The notes beneath the pieces were generated by a model, which ran no database searches, had not been told where the DNA came from, and worked only from the letters and a program-made list of their open reading frames with translations. The position numbers were made by a program, and so were the translations under genes. Shown here piece by piece: positions 12,879 through 25,196 of a stretch of 64,000 nucleotides of DNA (within the stretch, counting starts at the first letter, position 1; every line of letters starts with the position of its first letter). This stretch comes from Meconema thalassinum (Eukaryota; Arthropoda; Insecta; Orthoptera; Tettigoniidae): positions 23,938,982 to 24,002,981 of the forward strand of contig OX336392.1 of the NCBI GenBank assembly GCA_946902985.2. Reading direction: 5' to 3'.

Positions 12879-13022
12879 TGGGCGCCATGATAAATATAAG
12901 TAAGAGGGGGTTGGTACTACCATGCTTTGCCCCACACACGGGCGACATGATAATGTAATGGGAAAGACACGCACTTTATGGTGACCTGTATTTTAAACTG
13001 GCCCCACGTATCAGCGTCATGA
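12870..13022 (-). other. Primer-binding region, in three tandem degenerate copies
   Basis: On the minus strand TTTATCATGGCGCCCAGAT places a TGGCGCC primer site at 12881-12887 (plus A/T context) right after an LTR ending in CA. Two upstream copies of the same neighbourhood lie at about 12941-12957 (ATCATGTCGCCC, followed by GTGTGGGGC) and about 13001-13028 (ATCATGACGCTG, followed by ACGTGGGGC). Spacings are about 60 and 72 bases. Only the gag-proximal copy keeps an exact TGGCGCC. Confidence 0.6.
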
Positions 13023-13566
13023 TAATGTAAGAGGAATGAACATGCTTTATGGTGAACTAGCTGAAGTATCCGTGCTTCGCTACGCGTCATAAATAAATTA
13101 AAATGTGAAGGTGACAGTTAAAACAGGTGATAGGCGAGGTGCTGCGCAGAGGGAGATTAAGAATGGAATATTTTGTCCAACTACACCGCTCGGAGTTGAC
13201 CGTATTTATAGCACAAATTTAGGTTTTACTCGCTAACCGTTGGAGATATCTTTCGGATAGAAAATGTCATTTTAAACCTCGTATATGCCATCAAAAGTTT
13301 GCTATTTCTTAGCGTTCTCTTTTTATTTGAAATGGAAATATGAAAGTTTGAAACCAAAGGGTGTAGTGACGTCACTAAAATGGTCGCCAACCTTAAATAG
13401 TGCAAAGTATTGAAATAAAAAGTAACCTATATGTTAAGCAGGTAAATAAGCTACTTCCATGTAAAATTCATGTAAATCGGACCAGTGGTACTTGCGTGAT
13501 TGAGTAATACACAGACACACACCATCTCATTTTTAGCCTCGCTTTGCTCGCGTCATAGTCGTGTCA

Positions 13567-16130
13567 TATTGTTCTTCAATGAAATGCAGGTTTAACCCCG
13601 TTAACACCCCTTTAGAACCTGAATATCCAAAAATCCCTCCTTAGTCGACGTTTTCGGCACATAACAAACATATACCCAAAATATCATTCTTCTAACTTGA
13701 ATAGTTTTGGTTGGTCGATGAGAGTGAACATCCAAAAATACTTCCTTAGTGGACGATTATCTTCCATAGTTCACCCCTCCCCATAGGCCCCTTAAATTGC
13801 ATTTATGAAAAAAAACCAGTCGAACTTCTATTTATTTTATTTATTTATTTATTTATTTATTTATGTATTTATTTATGTATTTATTTATTTTTAAGCTGAT
13901 TGATTTCCTCCGAGTTTCAAACTCCTCGCCTATGTCGTTTAAGAGATACACGCTCCGTTAGGAATCTTTCAACCCCCACTTTTCATCCCTTTCACCTCAT
14001 AATATTCACTACATCGAAAAACCATTAGACATGTGTCAGCTTATGTTTAATGATTAGTATATATGCCAAGTATCACATCCCCAAATGTAACCACTCGTGA
14101 GATATTGTTATTCAATGAAATGCACGTTTACTCCCTTAACACCTCTTTAGAATTTGAATATCCAAAACTCTTTCCTTAGTGGACGTTTCCGACATACAAC
14201 GAACACATCCCCAAAATCTCATGTTTCTATCTTCAATAATTTTGGCTGGGCGATGATGAGTGTGTGAGTCAGTCAGGACATTTTCTTTCATTTATTTTTG
14301 ATAATTTCACCCCTCCCCATCAACCGCTTAAATTGGATTTATGAAACAAACGGTCGAACATCTATTTACTTATTTAAAGCTGTTTTCCCCCTGAGTTTGA
14401 TGAGTGAGTAAGTGAGTCAATCAGTTAGGACACTTTCTTTCCTGTTTTTTTCCCCAGAATTTCACCCCTCTCCAAGGGCCCCTTAAATTGGATTTATGAA
14501 AACAACGGTCGAACACATCTTTACTTCTTTTAAGCTGGTTTTTTCCGCCAAATTTCAAACTTCTCGCCTATGTCGTTTCAGAGATACACGCTCCGTTAAG
14601 AATCCCTCAACCCCCAATTTTCACCCCTTTCACCTCATAATATACACCACATCGATAAACCCTTAGACATATGTCTGATTGTTATCAATGATTAGTTTAT
14701 ATGTATACCGTATATCACATCCCCAAAGAAACAACTCATGAGATATCGTTATTCAATGAAATGCACGTTTACCGCCCTAACACCTCTTTAAAGGCCCAAT
14801 AAACAAAAATCATTCCTTAGTTGACGTTTTCGACATACAACGAACATATTCCCAAAATTTCATGTTTCCAACTTTAATAGTTATCGCTAGGCGTGATGAG
14901 TGAGTGAGTCAGACAGGGCATTTTCTTTCAATTATTTTTACCAGAATTTCATCCCTCCCCATGGGCCCCTTAAATTGGATTTATGAAAAACGTTTGAACA
15001 CCTATTAAATTATTTTTTAAGCTGGCTTTTTCCCCTGAGTTTGATGAGTGAGTGAGTTAGTCAGTCAGTTAGGACACTTTCTCTCATTTTTCCCCCAGAA
15101 TTTCACCCCACCCCATTGGCCCCTAAATTAATTTATGAAAAAACTTTCGAACACCGATTTACTAACTTTTTAAGCTGACTTTACTTTCGCTGAGTTTCAA
15201 ATTTCTCGCCTATGTCGTTTAAGAGATAGGCCTACACGCTCCGTTAGGAATCCTTCATCCCCCACTTTTCACCCCTTTCACCTCATAATAATACACCACA
15301 TCGAAAAACCCTTAGACATGTCTGCTTATTTTTAATGATTGGTTTATATGCCGAGTATCACATCCACAAATGAAACCATTCGTGAGATATTGTTATTCAA
15401 TGAAATGCAGGTTTAACCCCCTTAAGACCCCTTTAGAACCTGAATATCCAAAAATCCTCCCTTAGTGTACGGTTTTAACATACAACGAACATATCCCCTA
15501 ATGCCATGTTTCCAACTACAATAGTTTTGGCTGGGCGATGATGAGTGAGTGAGTGAGTGAGTCAGAACATTTTCTTTCAATTTTCTTTTTCAGAAATTCA
15601 CCCCTCCCCATGGGCCCCTTAAATTTGATTTATGAAAAAAACTGTCGATCAGCTATTTACTTACTTTAAAGAAGTTTCCCCCTGTGTTTGATGAGTGAGT
15701 CAGTCAGTCAATCAGTTAGGACACTTTCTTTCCTGTTCCCCCCGCCCCCCAGAATTTCACCCCTCCCCATGGGCCCCTTAAATAGGATTTATGAAAAAAC
15801 GTCCAAACACATATTTACTTCTTTTTATGTTGATTTTTTTCGCTGAGTTTCAAACTCCTCGCCTATGTCGTTTAAGAGATACACGCTCCGTTAGGAATCT
15901 TTCAATCCCCACTTTTTACCCCTTTCACCTCATAATATACACCACATCGAAAAACCCTCAGGCACGTGTTCTTCTTATTTTTAATGATGAGTTTATATGC
16001 CGAGTATCACATCCCCCAATGAAACCAATCGGGAGATATTGCCATTCAATGAAATGCAGGTCTACCCCCTTAACACCCCTTTAGAACCAGAATATCCAAA
16101 AATTCTCTCTTAAAGGGCATTTGCGGCCCT
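13567..16130 (+). repeat. Tandem array, five copies of a roughly 540-650 bp unit
   Basis: Marker TTCAATGAAATGCA recurs at about 13575, 14115, 14755, 15398 and 16047, and ATGTCGTTTAAGAGATAC recurs at about 13934, 14571, 15211 and 15866 with minor changes. Units also share TTTCACCCCTCCCCATGGG and GATGAGTGAGTGAGTCAG. Units are diverged by small indels. Confidence 0.8.
13826..13890. repeat. (TTTA)n microsatellite
   Basis: Imperfect TTTA/TTTATG run within one unit of the tandem array. Confidence 0.85.
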
Positions 16131-16596
16131 TGGGAAAGCTGCATACCAAATTTCATTCCAATCCGTTTGGTGGTTTCTGAGATTTCGTGATGAATGAATG
16201 AGTGAATGAGTGGTATTTGACAAATATTTATAGTAGAAGATAGTGTCAAGTCTTTGTTATGCTAAACTCGGTTGACAGTGATGTGTGAGTAGGTGAGTAA
16301 CTAACGGGATTTCAAGTAAAGATCCTCATTTTCTATACCGGTACTGCAGTGCGCAAATGGCATCCAGTCGGCCGTGTCTCGACTTGAGCTATGTTGCCAT
16401 GGAAACTATCTGCCTTCATGATTATATTTTATGATTTGATTAGCCTGTGCTTGAGTGCAAAAGGGCCGAAATCAGAAGAATGAGAAATACTATCGAAACT
16501 TCATGTAGCCAGCGGTTCCTTCTGGGTCCTAAATTATGTGTATGCAAAATTTGGTTGAGATTGGTGGAACGGTGTAGATTTGTATACGGAACAGAT

Positions 16597-16628
16597 CCAC
16601 ATACATACATACATACATACATACATAC
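16597..16628. repeat. (CATA)n microsatellite
   Basis: Tetranucleotide run close to the right end of the tandem-repeat element, a usual position for simple repeats at the 3' end of such elements. Confidence 0.85.
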
Positions 16629-16655
16629 AGACTTTCACTTTTATATATAAGATAT

Positions 16656-17064
16656 AAGTAGGTGGGTGCTCAACGCTAACAAGTTACATTTAAGCATGTC
16701 TTATGGAGGATTATCAACATTTATTTGGACGTGAAGGCTTATTAACAAATGGGACGCGGCCTTTTCCTAATATATCCTAATTTTTCTGCTATACTTGCCT
16801 CTACCATTAATATCTTGGCCGAATTTTAGTAGTACCTGTGACTCAATCCAAGTACAATAACATACACTCCATGTACCCAATCGTCATCATATGGAACATG
16901 TGTTCGTATCCCACCTAATTCACGGTCTTTCGAGGTATGGGACGTCCATGCCCACCATACGACCACATGCTCAGGATTTGAGTCTGTCAGGTAACTACTC
17001 TACATGAAAGAAACAACATATTCCTAAATAACACATTTAATGATAAAAAATCATGGCTATACAA
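16656..17064. other. Unassigned stretch, probably the inner part of the 5' LTR
   Basis: No ORF or repeat recognised. By position it lies between the tandem-repeat element and the part of the LTR that is duplicated at the left; the matching part of the left LTR appears to be lost. Confidence 0.35.
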
Positions 17065-19485
17065 CAAAAACATAAACAAAGGATATTTTACATTTACTTC
17101 CCACAACGAAAATCAAAGTTATTTGTCAGTCTCTTCTTAAAATTAGTGCTCCACTTCACTCCAGTCTATTCCTAGCATCCTATTATTGATTCTCTCTGAC
17201 ATCTACGAGTGTCCATAGTGTTCTTCACGTGTCACAATTTAACATAAACTGGAGTATCAGAACACAATAATCACAATATCTTTAAATGACATTAATTCTA
17301 CAATAATTAAACATTAATACGTTTTCTCACGGGGCATTTACTTTCATTAACATAAATTCATTATCTTATGCCTTAATTAACAAGTGTTGTGTCGCGTGAA
17401 TCGTATTCTTTTTTTTCATCAATTTGAAACGCTGAAGTGGTACGTTTTCCCTTCCAAAATACACATTGATATAAATGTTTATAGCTTCACCATACAACGA
17501 TTTTCTGGATCTGGTCAAAACATTATCGTTACAAACGTGTCATATCACTGAAATCCTCTACCCGTCTGCATAAATTAGTGTGAACTGGGCAAAATGCACT
17601 TTATAAAGATGCCTAAATTTATTTGGTGCAGTATTCCTCCTCAGAGGATAACTGGGCCAAATATTATCCGATCACAGTGATCCAACATGGTATGTGTGTG
17701 AAAATACATCATTTAATTGAATTGGCATCATCACATCAATCATATCTTAATTACTTTTCGAAATATCGAGATTCTTCTGTGTCCCACTAAGCTTTTAAAA
17801 TAAAGGACTCAGGTCAATAGACCTCCTTTCCAAACGGGCAATAAAATTAGTTCCAGCAGGCCGAGCAAGATGGCCGCCAGCCTCGTGGCCTTCCTGCCAC
17901 CCCGTATGGCTGCTAGCAAGGTCAAGTTTGTTTACATGTGCAGTACAATGGAGGTACCCTGAGTGTTGTCCCTAGTAATTGAGTCATTCTAATTATTTAA
18001 CACCTACATTTAGTATAATGGGCTCAATTCGGCTCCTAATTAATATTCATGGCAGGGGATGGATCGAGTAATAGCCTTGCCGTTCTGTGGCGATACTAGT
18101 GGCTTCTGGCGCGCATCTCGATAGAGTATCCAAGTTTTCTCATCGAAGCAGCTGCCTAATAATAAGGAAATCGGCGTTTCCTAACGACGAACATGATTCT
18201 TACCTCTCAGGGCAGATCAATTAATACATAGGCTCACGTAGGGTCTCGAAGAGTTATCCCTCGTGGCACAATTCCTGCAAGCGGTGGATACAGACAGACT
18301 CCGTCTTACTCGCTGCGAATAATACAAGTATGCACCAAGGCGATACTGTCTCGTAGATTAGCCAACTTTTCACCTAACGCGCAAGCTATGTTTGAATGAT
18401 CCCCGCAACTTATTGACGTAAATCACTTGATTCTACGTTACTTGCTCGCTGTATGCGGCTCAAACAATACTTCTCATAGATGACACAATTATTAAAGCAC
18501 TCACGTCCTATATGCAATTACTTTTAAGCCAAAGCTTTAAGTAGCTCCTAAAACAAGTATAAATTTACTGGCTTACATTACCTTAATGGTTCTCAAATAC
18601 AACCCTGTAGAATTTACCATATTAAATATATATTCAACACTTCAATGACACTGAAAACCTCTCATATATCGATATAGTTTACGTTACTTTCTTACTGTTT
18701 ACAAAAATACACTATTTTTACGTTAGACATGACACACTTTGCACGTACCCTAGGCCTGACACGCCTATTACTTTACTTATTACTGTTACCGACCCCAGAT
18801 TATTATTATTATTATTAACATTTAACGTTACCGTTACTTTCATCACTAACTTAGGCCTAAATAGCCGTGAGCAAATCACCCTCCAAGCCATATTTTACCA
18901 AAATACGAGGGGTGTAAGCTCGTACATAAATGACTGTTAAATCTTAGTCTTAAAGTGATGCTTCGTTGTATGGTGAACTATTTAATTATATCAACATTGA
19001 AAATTTGTACTCACTTTTCATTTTTGCTGGATTAGTCCAGCATGCCAGCCACGAGCCTACCATGATGCTTGGTTTAAGCCATCATGCTATATCTCACACG
19101 ACACATGGTATTATACACTTCACACATGATAATCACTTTTCATCAGTGGCCTTTTTCACTTTAACACAATACATATTTTTTCCCATACACATAAACACTT
19201 TTAAAATCATTGTAATAAAACTTATATACACTTCCCGCACTATTTCACATGTGGATCCTTAATTGGACTCCTACTAACGCCTGACCTCAGAGATGCGATG
19301 CAGCTAACTTCTGACAACCGCTGGTCTCCGTGAAAGTCTATCATGCGTGTGCGTGCGTTCGATTCCCGTCACCTACATTTCATATCATCTCTACTGCAAT
19401 TCTGTTCATTTCTCTGTCACGATTATTTGTGATGCCTTCCAGGCTCCCATAATTGTAGTGACCCTGATAATAATGTGTCATTTTT

Positions 19486-21006
19486 AGCCTTTTTTCAATT
19501 TTGAAAAAAAAATAGGCTTAAGAGATCACCTTTTGTCCGTGTGTGTGTGCGTGTGTGTGTGTGATTCGTGTGTGTGTCCCCCCTAATAAAATCTAAACGG
19601 CAGGAGCGATTTCAATGAAACTCGGAAAGTTCATAGCACTATTCCCGGCGACCTCGATCGTGCCCTTCAAATTTTGTTACGACTCACCAATCCAACATGG
19701 CGGCTGTGCGAAATATTTCACCAGCACTCAATATCTCCGAAACTATTACCGTTATTACCCTGACATTTTCTATGGTGATAGAGGGAACTACTATAAGTTC
19801 ACTTATGTGACTTTTGAAACCCTGGTAACTACAAAACGAACATGGCGGCCAAGCGAATTTGCGACTTTTAAATAGACATTTCTCGCGATTTGACCAACCA
19901 AACGCAATGGTACTTGGTACAGTATATGTTTATATACATTGTAATGCACCGACATCTAACTTCGTTCAATTGTTTACATAATCACAAGATGGCGGATGTG
20001 CGAAATATTTCACCGGCATTCTATATCTCTGAAACTATGAGCGGTATCTCCCTAAAATTTTGTACTGAGATAAAGGGCACTACTGGAAGTCCATCTATAA
20101 GATTTTCAAAAACCGGTTAACTACAAAACGAACATGGCGGCCAAGCGAATTTGAACATTTTAAATAGACCTTTCTCGCGATTTAATGTTCCAAGCGCACT
20201 GAAACCTGGTACAGAAAATATTTATACACATTGTAATCCACTGGTATCTAATTTAGTTCAATTGTTTACATAACCTCAAGATGGCGGCAGTGCGAATTTT
20301 AAGATTAAGTTTTTATTTCTTGTGATGTAGTCATGCGATCGAAGTGAAAAATTGAATAATGAACCTACGCAATAATTTTCCTTTAATGGTACATGACTCT
20401 ATGGCCTATACATTTAACAATCCAACATGGCGACCATCCGAAATATTTAGACGATACTGAATATCTACGAATCTATTTTAGCAATCAAACTGCATTTTTT
20501 AATGTTCATAGGGGCTATGAACTTAAGTTCACCTATAGGACTTTAAATAACCTGGTGATCACAAATCCAACATGGCGGTGACGCGAATTACAAATATTCA
20601 CATGGACGTTTCTCGCAATTTAACCAACCGCGGGCAGTGAAACTTGGTACAGTAAATCTTTATCCGAATATTAATCCACTGGCATCTAATTTATTTCAAT
20701 TGTTTCCATAACCTCAAGATGGCAGCTGTGAAAAAATTTCAAATCTCCTTGTTTTTTCTTGTGTCCTAATTATGCGATTGAAGTTTGAATACTACACGTT
20801 CACAATAATCTGCATGTAACAGTACATAACTCTAGGACCTACATATATAAAATCCAACATGGCGACCATCCGAAATATTTAGTCGGTTCTCAATATCTAC
20901 GAATCTATTACAGCAATCAAACTGAAATTGTGTATGTTAAATAGTGGCAATTAACATAAGTAGGATATATGAAAATAGGCTGTATAATTCTTCACGGAAC
21001 TACTTG
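19486..21006 (+). mobile_element. Helentron-like (HINE/DINE-1 type) non-autonomous element, copy 1
   Basis: The empty site is preserved in the other LTR at about 5465-5480. The element begins with AGCCTTTTTTCAATTTTG and carries the subterminal inverted repeat partner TGAAAATAGGCT near its right end (about 20970-20981). A short hairpin (ATTCTTCACGGAACT region, stem AGTTC/GAACT in copy 2) follows, then the end ACTTG, bordered by TT. A (GT)n tract lies near 19540-19562. The middle consists of diverged about 300-bp repeats marked by CCAACATGGCGG and GCGAAATATTT. No transposase is encoded. Known Helentron-derived elements share subterminal inverted repeats, a 3' palindrome, microsatellites and T-T insertion. 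Confidence 0.65.
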
Positions 21007-22691
21007 TTAACTATGACAACACCTCCTGGTATATTCACTGTCCAAAACATCCTACATTATCCCTACTCTGTAGCGAATATATACTTGCGTATGATATTGG
21101 ATAAATATCTGCTGTAGATTAAATCTTACGCGATACATAATTACTATTAAGAACTGCATGATGCGCTTCCATTGTTCTCCAAATATACTGGAGCGTCGAT
21201 ACTTTAACAATTCGCGCACTTTCTTGCGTGATCTGGCAGCGTATTAGTTTACGTGTTGAGTCAAGACGAACTGGAGAAGAACTGGGAATGAACTAACTTT
21301 TCTGCGAAGCTCCCCCTATATAAAGGTTTCTCGTAAAACGTAGTCCACTGAACACACAGGACCGACTCCTTTCTTGAAATAATGCATTTCCAGACAAAGT
21401 GACGTATAAAACTCGTTTGTCTAGGTGTGGAGGTCCCAAAATCACTCGCGTGCAAGCGATCGCTTCGGCCAATTAATTACAATTAATTGCCTTCTTCCAT
21501 AGCGTCATGACGCTACCCTGGTACTTACCCTCGTGCTGGTCTCCAAATCATTCCTCCTGCGCGTAGGCAGTGTGTTCATAGGCTCATTTATAGATATAGG
21601 CTTTAATTTAGGCGTGAGACCACTCCTAAATTACCTTTCCTAGAATATATTCACCTGGGTGTAAATTTTACTTCATTTCAATGCTCCAATTGGCTGTAAA
21701 CAATTAATTTCTGTGGGCGACTACCCCTTCTCTGGTCTCCGGCCTTGTGCACTGGTGAACCCCAGAGTCATTAATCTCGAGCTGTCCCTGTGGTCCAGAC
21801 GGAAATGAGTCCCTCGGCGTCACCTAAATACGCCCCTCTGCTGGCTGCGATTAGTCAAATGTCAAGCTGGTTTGCTTTCATGCGTCCAGGGTTCCAAAAC
21901 GTACATATGCCTGCATTTTCTTACAATTATTCACCTTAAACAGCTATGATATTCACATTCTAGCCGTGTAATCATGCTATTGTGATATGCCATTATAACT
22001 CATTGCTCTTCGGGTTCCCTGTAGCTGTTCCCCCTCAGAGATCAATGGTTCGATTCTGGGCAGAATCATGGGCCTGGTCTTCTCTGATAAGACATGAGTT
22101 CGATGCCAATCTGCCGTGTCCCATTGGGCACAATATATTGAATTAAAGTAGGCCTGCATGTTTCAATCCTTGGATGGAATTTTCTTCGGCTTTTATCTAA
22201 TGTAAATTTTATTTTTATTGAAACTTCGAGTAACAATTACCAAACTGTACATAAATAAATAAATAAATAAATAAATTAATTAATTAATTAATAGCCTACA
22301 TTTTATCCTTAAAAACATTAAATTTAAAAACTAATTGATACGATATAGTTTTGAATCATGTTAAAGCTGCCGAAAGTTAATAAATATCTTCACAAATTGC
22401 GTGCAGTCAGATATCAAAAAAGAAAATTTCTTCAATTATTTTCAAAATGAAGTGCATCCAGTTATCAATATGGAAAACATCTTCAATGTCAGACCTTCTG
22501 ACGCACTGGGTTGTTAAATACATTGGTTGTAGTAAAATATTGCTATCGTCTTAATAACTGCAGTAATTCTTATTTATATCTCTTAGGCATTTGTTAATAT
22601 TATTCTGTAGGCTATACGTTTTTAGGTTAACTCATATCCTCCTTGAATGATCGGGTAAACGTTGCATATTTGTATAACGTTTGATCATAAT

Positions 22692-22759
22692 TGGATCAAT
22701 AAACCTGGGTTGTTTGATCTGGATCAAATAAAATTCAACAACCAAGGTTTATTGATCCA
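22692..22759. repeat. 68-bp inverted repeat
   Basis: TGGATCAATAAACCT at the left pairs with AGGTTTATTGATCCA at the right; GGTTGTT/AACAACC extends the stem to about 22 pairs with one mismatch, around a loop of about 22 bases that itself contains GATC repeats. Confidence 0.8.
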
Positions 22760-22854
22760 TTTAAGATTGAAAATGTTACACATACAGTACATACAACGTT
22801 AACTAGATCTATCAAGAACGTGGAGAAAATAAGAAACCATGGAAACTATTTTCA

Positions 22855-22940
22855 GGACGGCCGAGATGGGATTCGAAACCACGCTTTCCCGATGCCTGCG
22901 AGGCTCAAGGTAGCACGTCAGCGCTCTCAGCCTCCGTGGC
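22855..22940 (-). repeat. tRNA-like SINE head
   Basis: The minus strand reads GCCACGGAGGCTGAGAGCGC (A-box region) and, about 50 bases on, GTGGTTTCGAATCCC (B-box-like). The spacing with a long variable part resembles a Leu/Ser-type tRNA, but the stems do not fold cleanly and the B box has an extra T. I read it as a tRNA-derived SINE fragment rather than a tRNA gene. Confidence 0.4.
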
Positions 22941-23609
22941 TGGTTTCGATATTAATAATAATGTTGTGGCTTTAACATACCTTTTAACTAGCCTACTGGG
23001 GACTCTAAAACACCAGAATACTGGAAATCTGACTGAAGGAGATTTTAACGAGCCACTAAGTAGACTGGCAGCACCCTAAAATGGCACCTGACTGCGTCGG
23101 GATTTGAACCTGCCACCTTGGGAACAGCAGAGGACAACGCAGCCAGCCTCTATTCGATGATCTTACTCACTCACCTTAACCCTGAGCCAAAGCGAGGTCA
23201 TTTCGCACATATGCCTTGTTGTATTCTAGGCTTGCAGCAATAAACCCGAATCTGTCTTGACCAAATTTTAGCTCACAGTTAAAATACCAACTGTCCTGTC
23301 CAAATACTTACATGTGTGAAGTCAACTGATGCTGACACAATCGCATTGATCCATTATTGGATTAATTAGGTATTGGTTTTACGTCATTTTTAACTACTGC
23401 GGCCTTTAAAGACACCGAGGTGTCGTAATATTGCAACGAAGATGATGTTTAACGTGCCAGTAAATACATGTATACTGGCACGACTCCCTTGCATTTGTGC
23501 ACTCTAAAATGCGAATTGATTGCGCTAGCCTTCGATCCTGTAACCTTAGGCAAAGCATGCTCTATTATTAGAATACGAGTGGGCCCAAAGTGCGAGGAAT
23601 TATAATTAA

Positions 23610-25196
23610 ACTAGCAACCCGACCCGGCTTCGCCCGGAAATAGTTATGAATGCATTACGTGATAAACACTTTTTTCCGATGTCAATGAACAACGACCAAT
23701 ATCCGTTTTACGTCTCGGCATGATGGGTTAAAATCACTGACTGGACTATTAATTATATTATCATGGAGATGTGCAACAAATTCTTGTCAGACGTAATTTA
23801 AGAATGGCGAGGTGCATGAAACACAAATCCCCATTCCGTCCAATATTAACTTGACTGTGAATTTTGCAGAACGAAAAGTTCACAGGCGAAATGAAGAAAA
23901 GCCGAGTTGCACTTCCAGGGAAACTCCAAACACAACCACTCTTCTCTAAAGTTTATAACTCAACACGACTAGACAGTTTGCTGCTGGCTGAATCTGGGGC
24001 AATAAGCTCGTCCGCTAACTAAGCTGTAACTGAGGTGATAGACTCGCCCCTAGCTAGCTCGTAAACTGTCGCCTCAGTAACTGAATGGAGATTGTTGGAA
24101 GAAATGAAATCGTAAAAACACTTCTAGTACGCGATGTATTCAAGATAGAGATATGCTCTCCAGGGCTTTTTGTAGAACTTTTTATGCTGAATAATTCTTA
24201 CACTCAAAGTATATACATATTTTTAACGGTTTGCCCTGCGTAAGCTTAAAAATCGCACGGACGCCGGTTTTTTCGACCTTTTCATTGAAATCGTTAGTGC
24301 TTGAATTCCTTTGGTCATAAATAAATTATTTTCTACAGAAACCATTCTCGAGATATCCTTTGCAGAATGGTGAAAACCGCATCAAAATCCATTCAGTGGT
24401 TCTCGTGATTACCCGTGACATCCAAGAATCGGGGACTTTGTTTTATACTAAGTAGATATTATACGCCAATTGTTATAATTTAATATAATCCCTCTTCCGT
24501 CCAATCTTAAATTGGCTGTGAATTTTGCGGAACGAAAAGTTCACAGGCGAAATGAGAATCGCACTTCCAGGGAATGGCGAGGTGAATGAAACTCAAATCC
24601 CCCTTCCGTCCAATCTTAACTTGACTGTGTTTCACAGGAGAAATGATGAAAACCCGAGTTGCACTTCCAGGGAAACTCCAAACACAACCACCCTTCTCAG
24701 AAGGCTTAACTCAACACGACTCAACGGTTTGCTGCTGGCTGTATCTGGGGCAATAGGTTCGCCCACAAGCTAGGCTGTAACAGGAATGACAGACTCGCCC
24801 TTAGCTAGCTCGTGAACTGTCGCCTCAGTATTTGAATGGACATGGTTGGAAGAAATTAAAGCGTAAAAGCACTTACAGTGGGCGATGTATTGAAGATGGA
24901 CATATGCTCTCGCGGAATTCTTTGTACAACTTTTCATGCTGAACAATTCTTACACTCATAGTATTTAGATATTTTTAACGGTTTGCCCAGCGTAAGCCTA
25001 CAAAGCGCTCGGACGCCAGGTTTTATTTTTCAACTTTTCCACTGAAATCGTTACTGCTCGGCTCCTTTGATCATAAATAAATTATTTTATACAGAAATCA
25101 TCCTCGAGATATCCTTTACAGAATGGTGAAAACCGCATCAAAATCGATTCAGTGGTTCTCGAATTTGCCCGTAACATCCAAGAATCGGGGACTTTG
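23610..25196 (+). mobile_element. RTE-like non-autonomous repeat with an internal direct duplication
   Basis: It starts ACTAGCAACCCGACCCGGC. A roughly 600-base segment occurs twice, at about 23836-24442 and 24602-25196, each ending with a TTCAGTGGTTCTCG phrase and AAGAATCGGGGACTTTG. These phrases resemble 3' untranslated ends of RTE-type elements. No ORF with recognisable motifs is present. Confidence 0.5.

Larger units (their letters stand above)
13056..16655 (+). mobile_element. Non-autonomous element built of about 645-bp tandem repeats
   Basis: It starts ACTAGCTGAAGTATCCGTGC and ends near a (CATA)n run and TTTATATATAAG. Another element at 48646 starts almost the same way (ACTAGCTGAAGTACCC) and ends TTTCATTTATATATATAT, so both appear to belong to one class of insect repeats. 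No coding sequence is visible. It lies inside the inferred 5' LTR of the Gypsy element. The class is uncertain: the internal phrase near 16155-16190 (CATTCCAATCCGTTTGG) resembles 3' ends of RTE-type non-autonomous elements. Confidence 0.5.
3046..22132 (-). mobile_element. Gypsy (Ty3)-type LTR retrotransposon with very long LTRs, nested insertions
   Basis: On the minus strand the order is 5' LTR (12888-22132, enlarged by insertions), primer site TGGCGCCCA at about 12879-12887, gag, pol, purine tract (6594-6606), 3' LTR (3046-6593). Protease, reverse transcriptase, RNase H and integrase occur in the order typical of Gypsy/Ty3. After removing the insertions, the 5' LTR is about 4.1 kb, far longer than usual for insect Gypsy elements. 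The shared LTR parts differ only sparsely by eye. All coding parts carry at least one stop or frameshift, so this copy is not autonomous. No envelope ORF is visible between pol and the 3' LTR. The left LTR is cut short at 3046. Confidence 0.85.
12888..22132 (-). repeat. 5' LTR of the Gypsy element, enlarged by insertions
   Basis: The outer end at 22132 has the same TGTGCCCAATGG start as the 3' LTR. The inner end is inferred at 12888 because TGATAAATAT there (minus strand ...TTATCA) abuts the TGGCGCC primer site. The segment 17065-22132 matches the 3' LTR except for the Helentron-like insertion at 19486-21006. The segments 16656-17064 and 12888-13055 are assigned to the LTR by position only, since the 3' copy is truncated before them. 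Confidence 0.65.
22133..23609. other. Unassigned DNA with SINE-like pieces
   Basis: No gene. It contains an AAAT/TTAA microsatellite near 22253-22290, a hairpin at 22692-22759, a tRNA-like block at 22855-22940, and a second B-box-like phrase, GATTTGAACCTGCCACC, at about 23101-23117 on the plus strand. The rest shows nothing I recognise. Confidence 0.5.

Noticed and set aside
13567..16130. CRISPR-like array
   Set aside because: Units are about 540-650 bases and diverged, without short repeats and unique spacers; the DNA is eukaryotic.
19615..20581. Three small ORFs with Tyr/Phe-rich peptides in Helentron-like copy 1
   Set aside because: They fall on the internal tandem repeats and differ between the two copies by frame-breaking changes.
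22855..22940. Functional tRNA gene
   Set aside because: A- and B-box-like phrases are present, but the acceptor and anticodon stems do not pair cleanly and the B box has an extra base.
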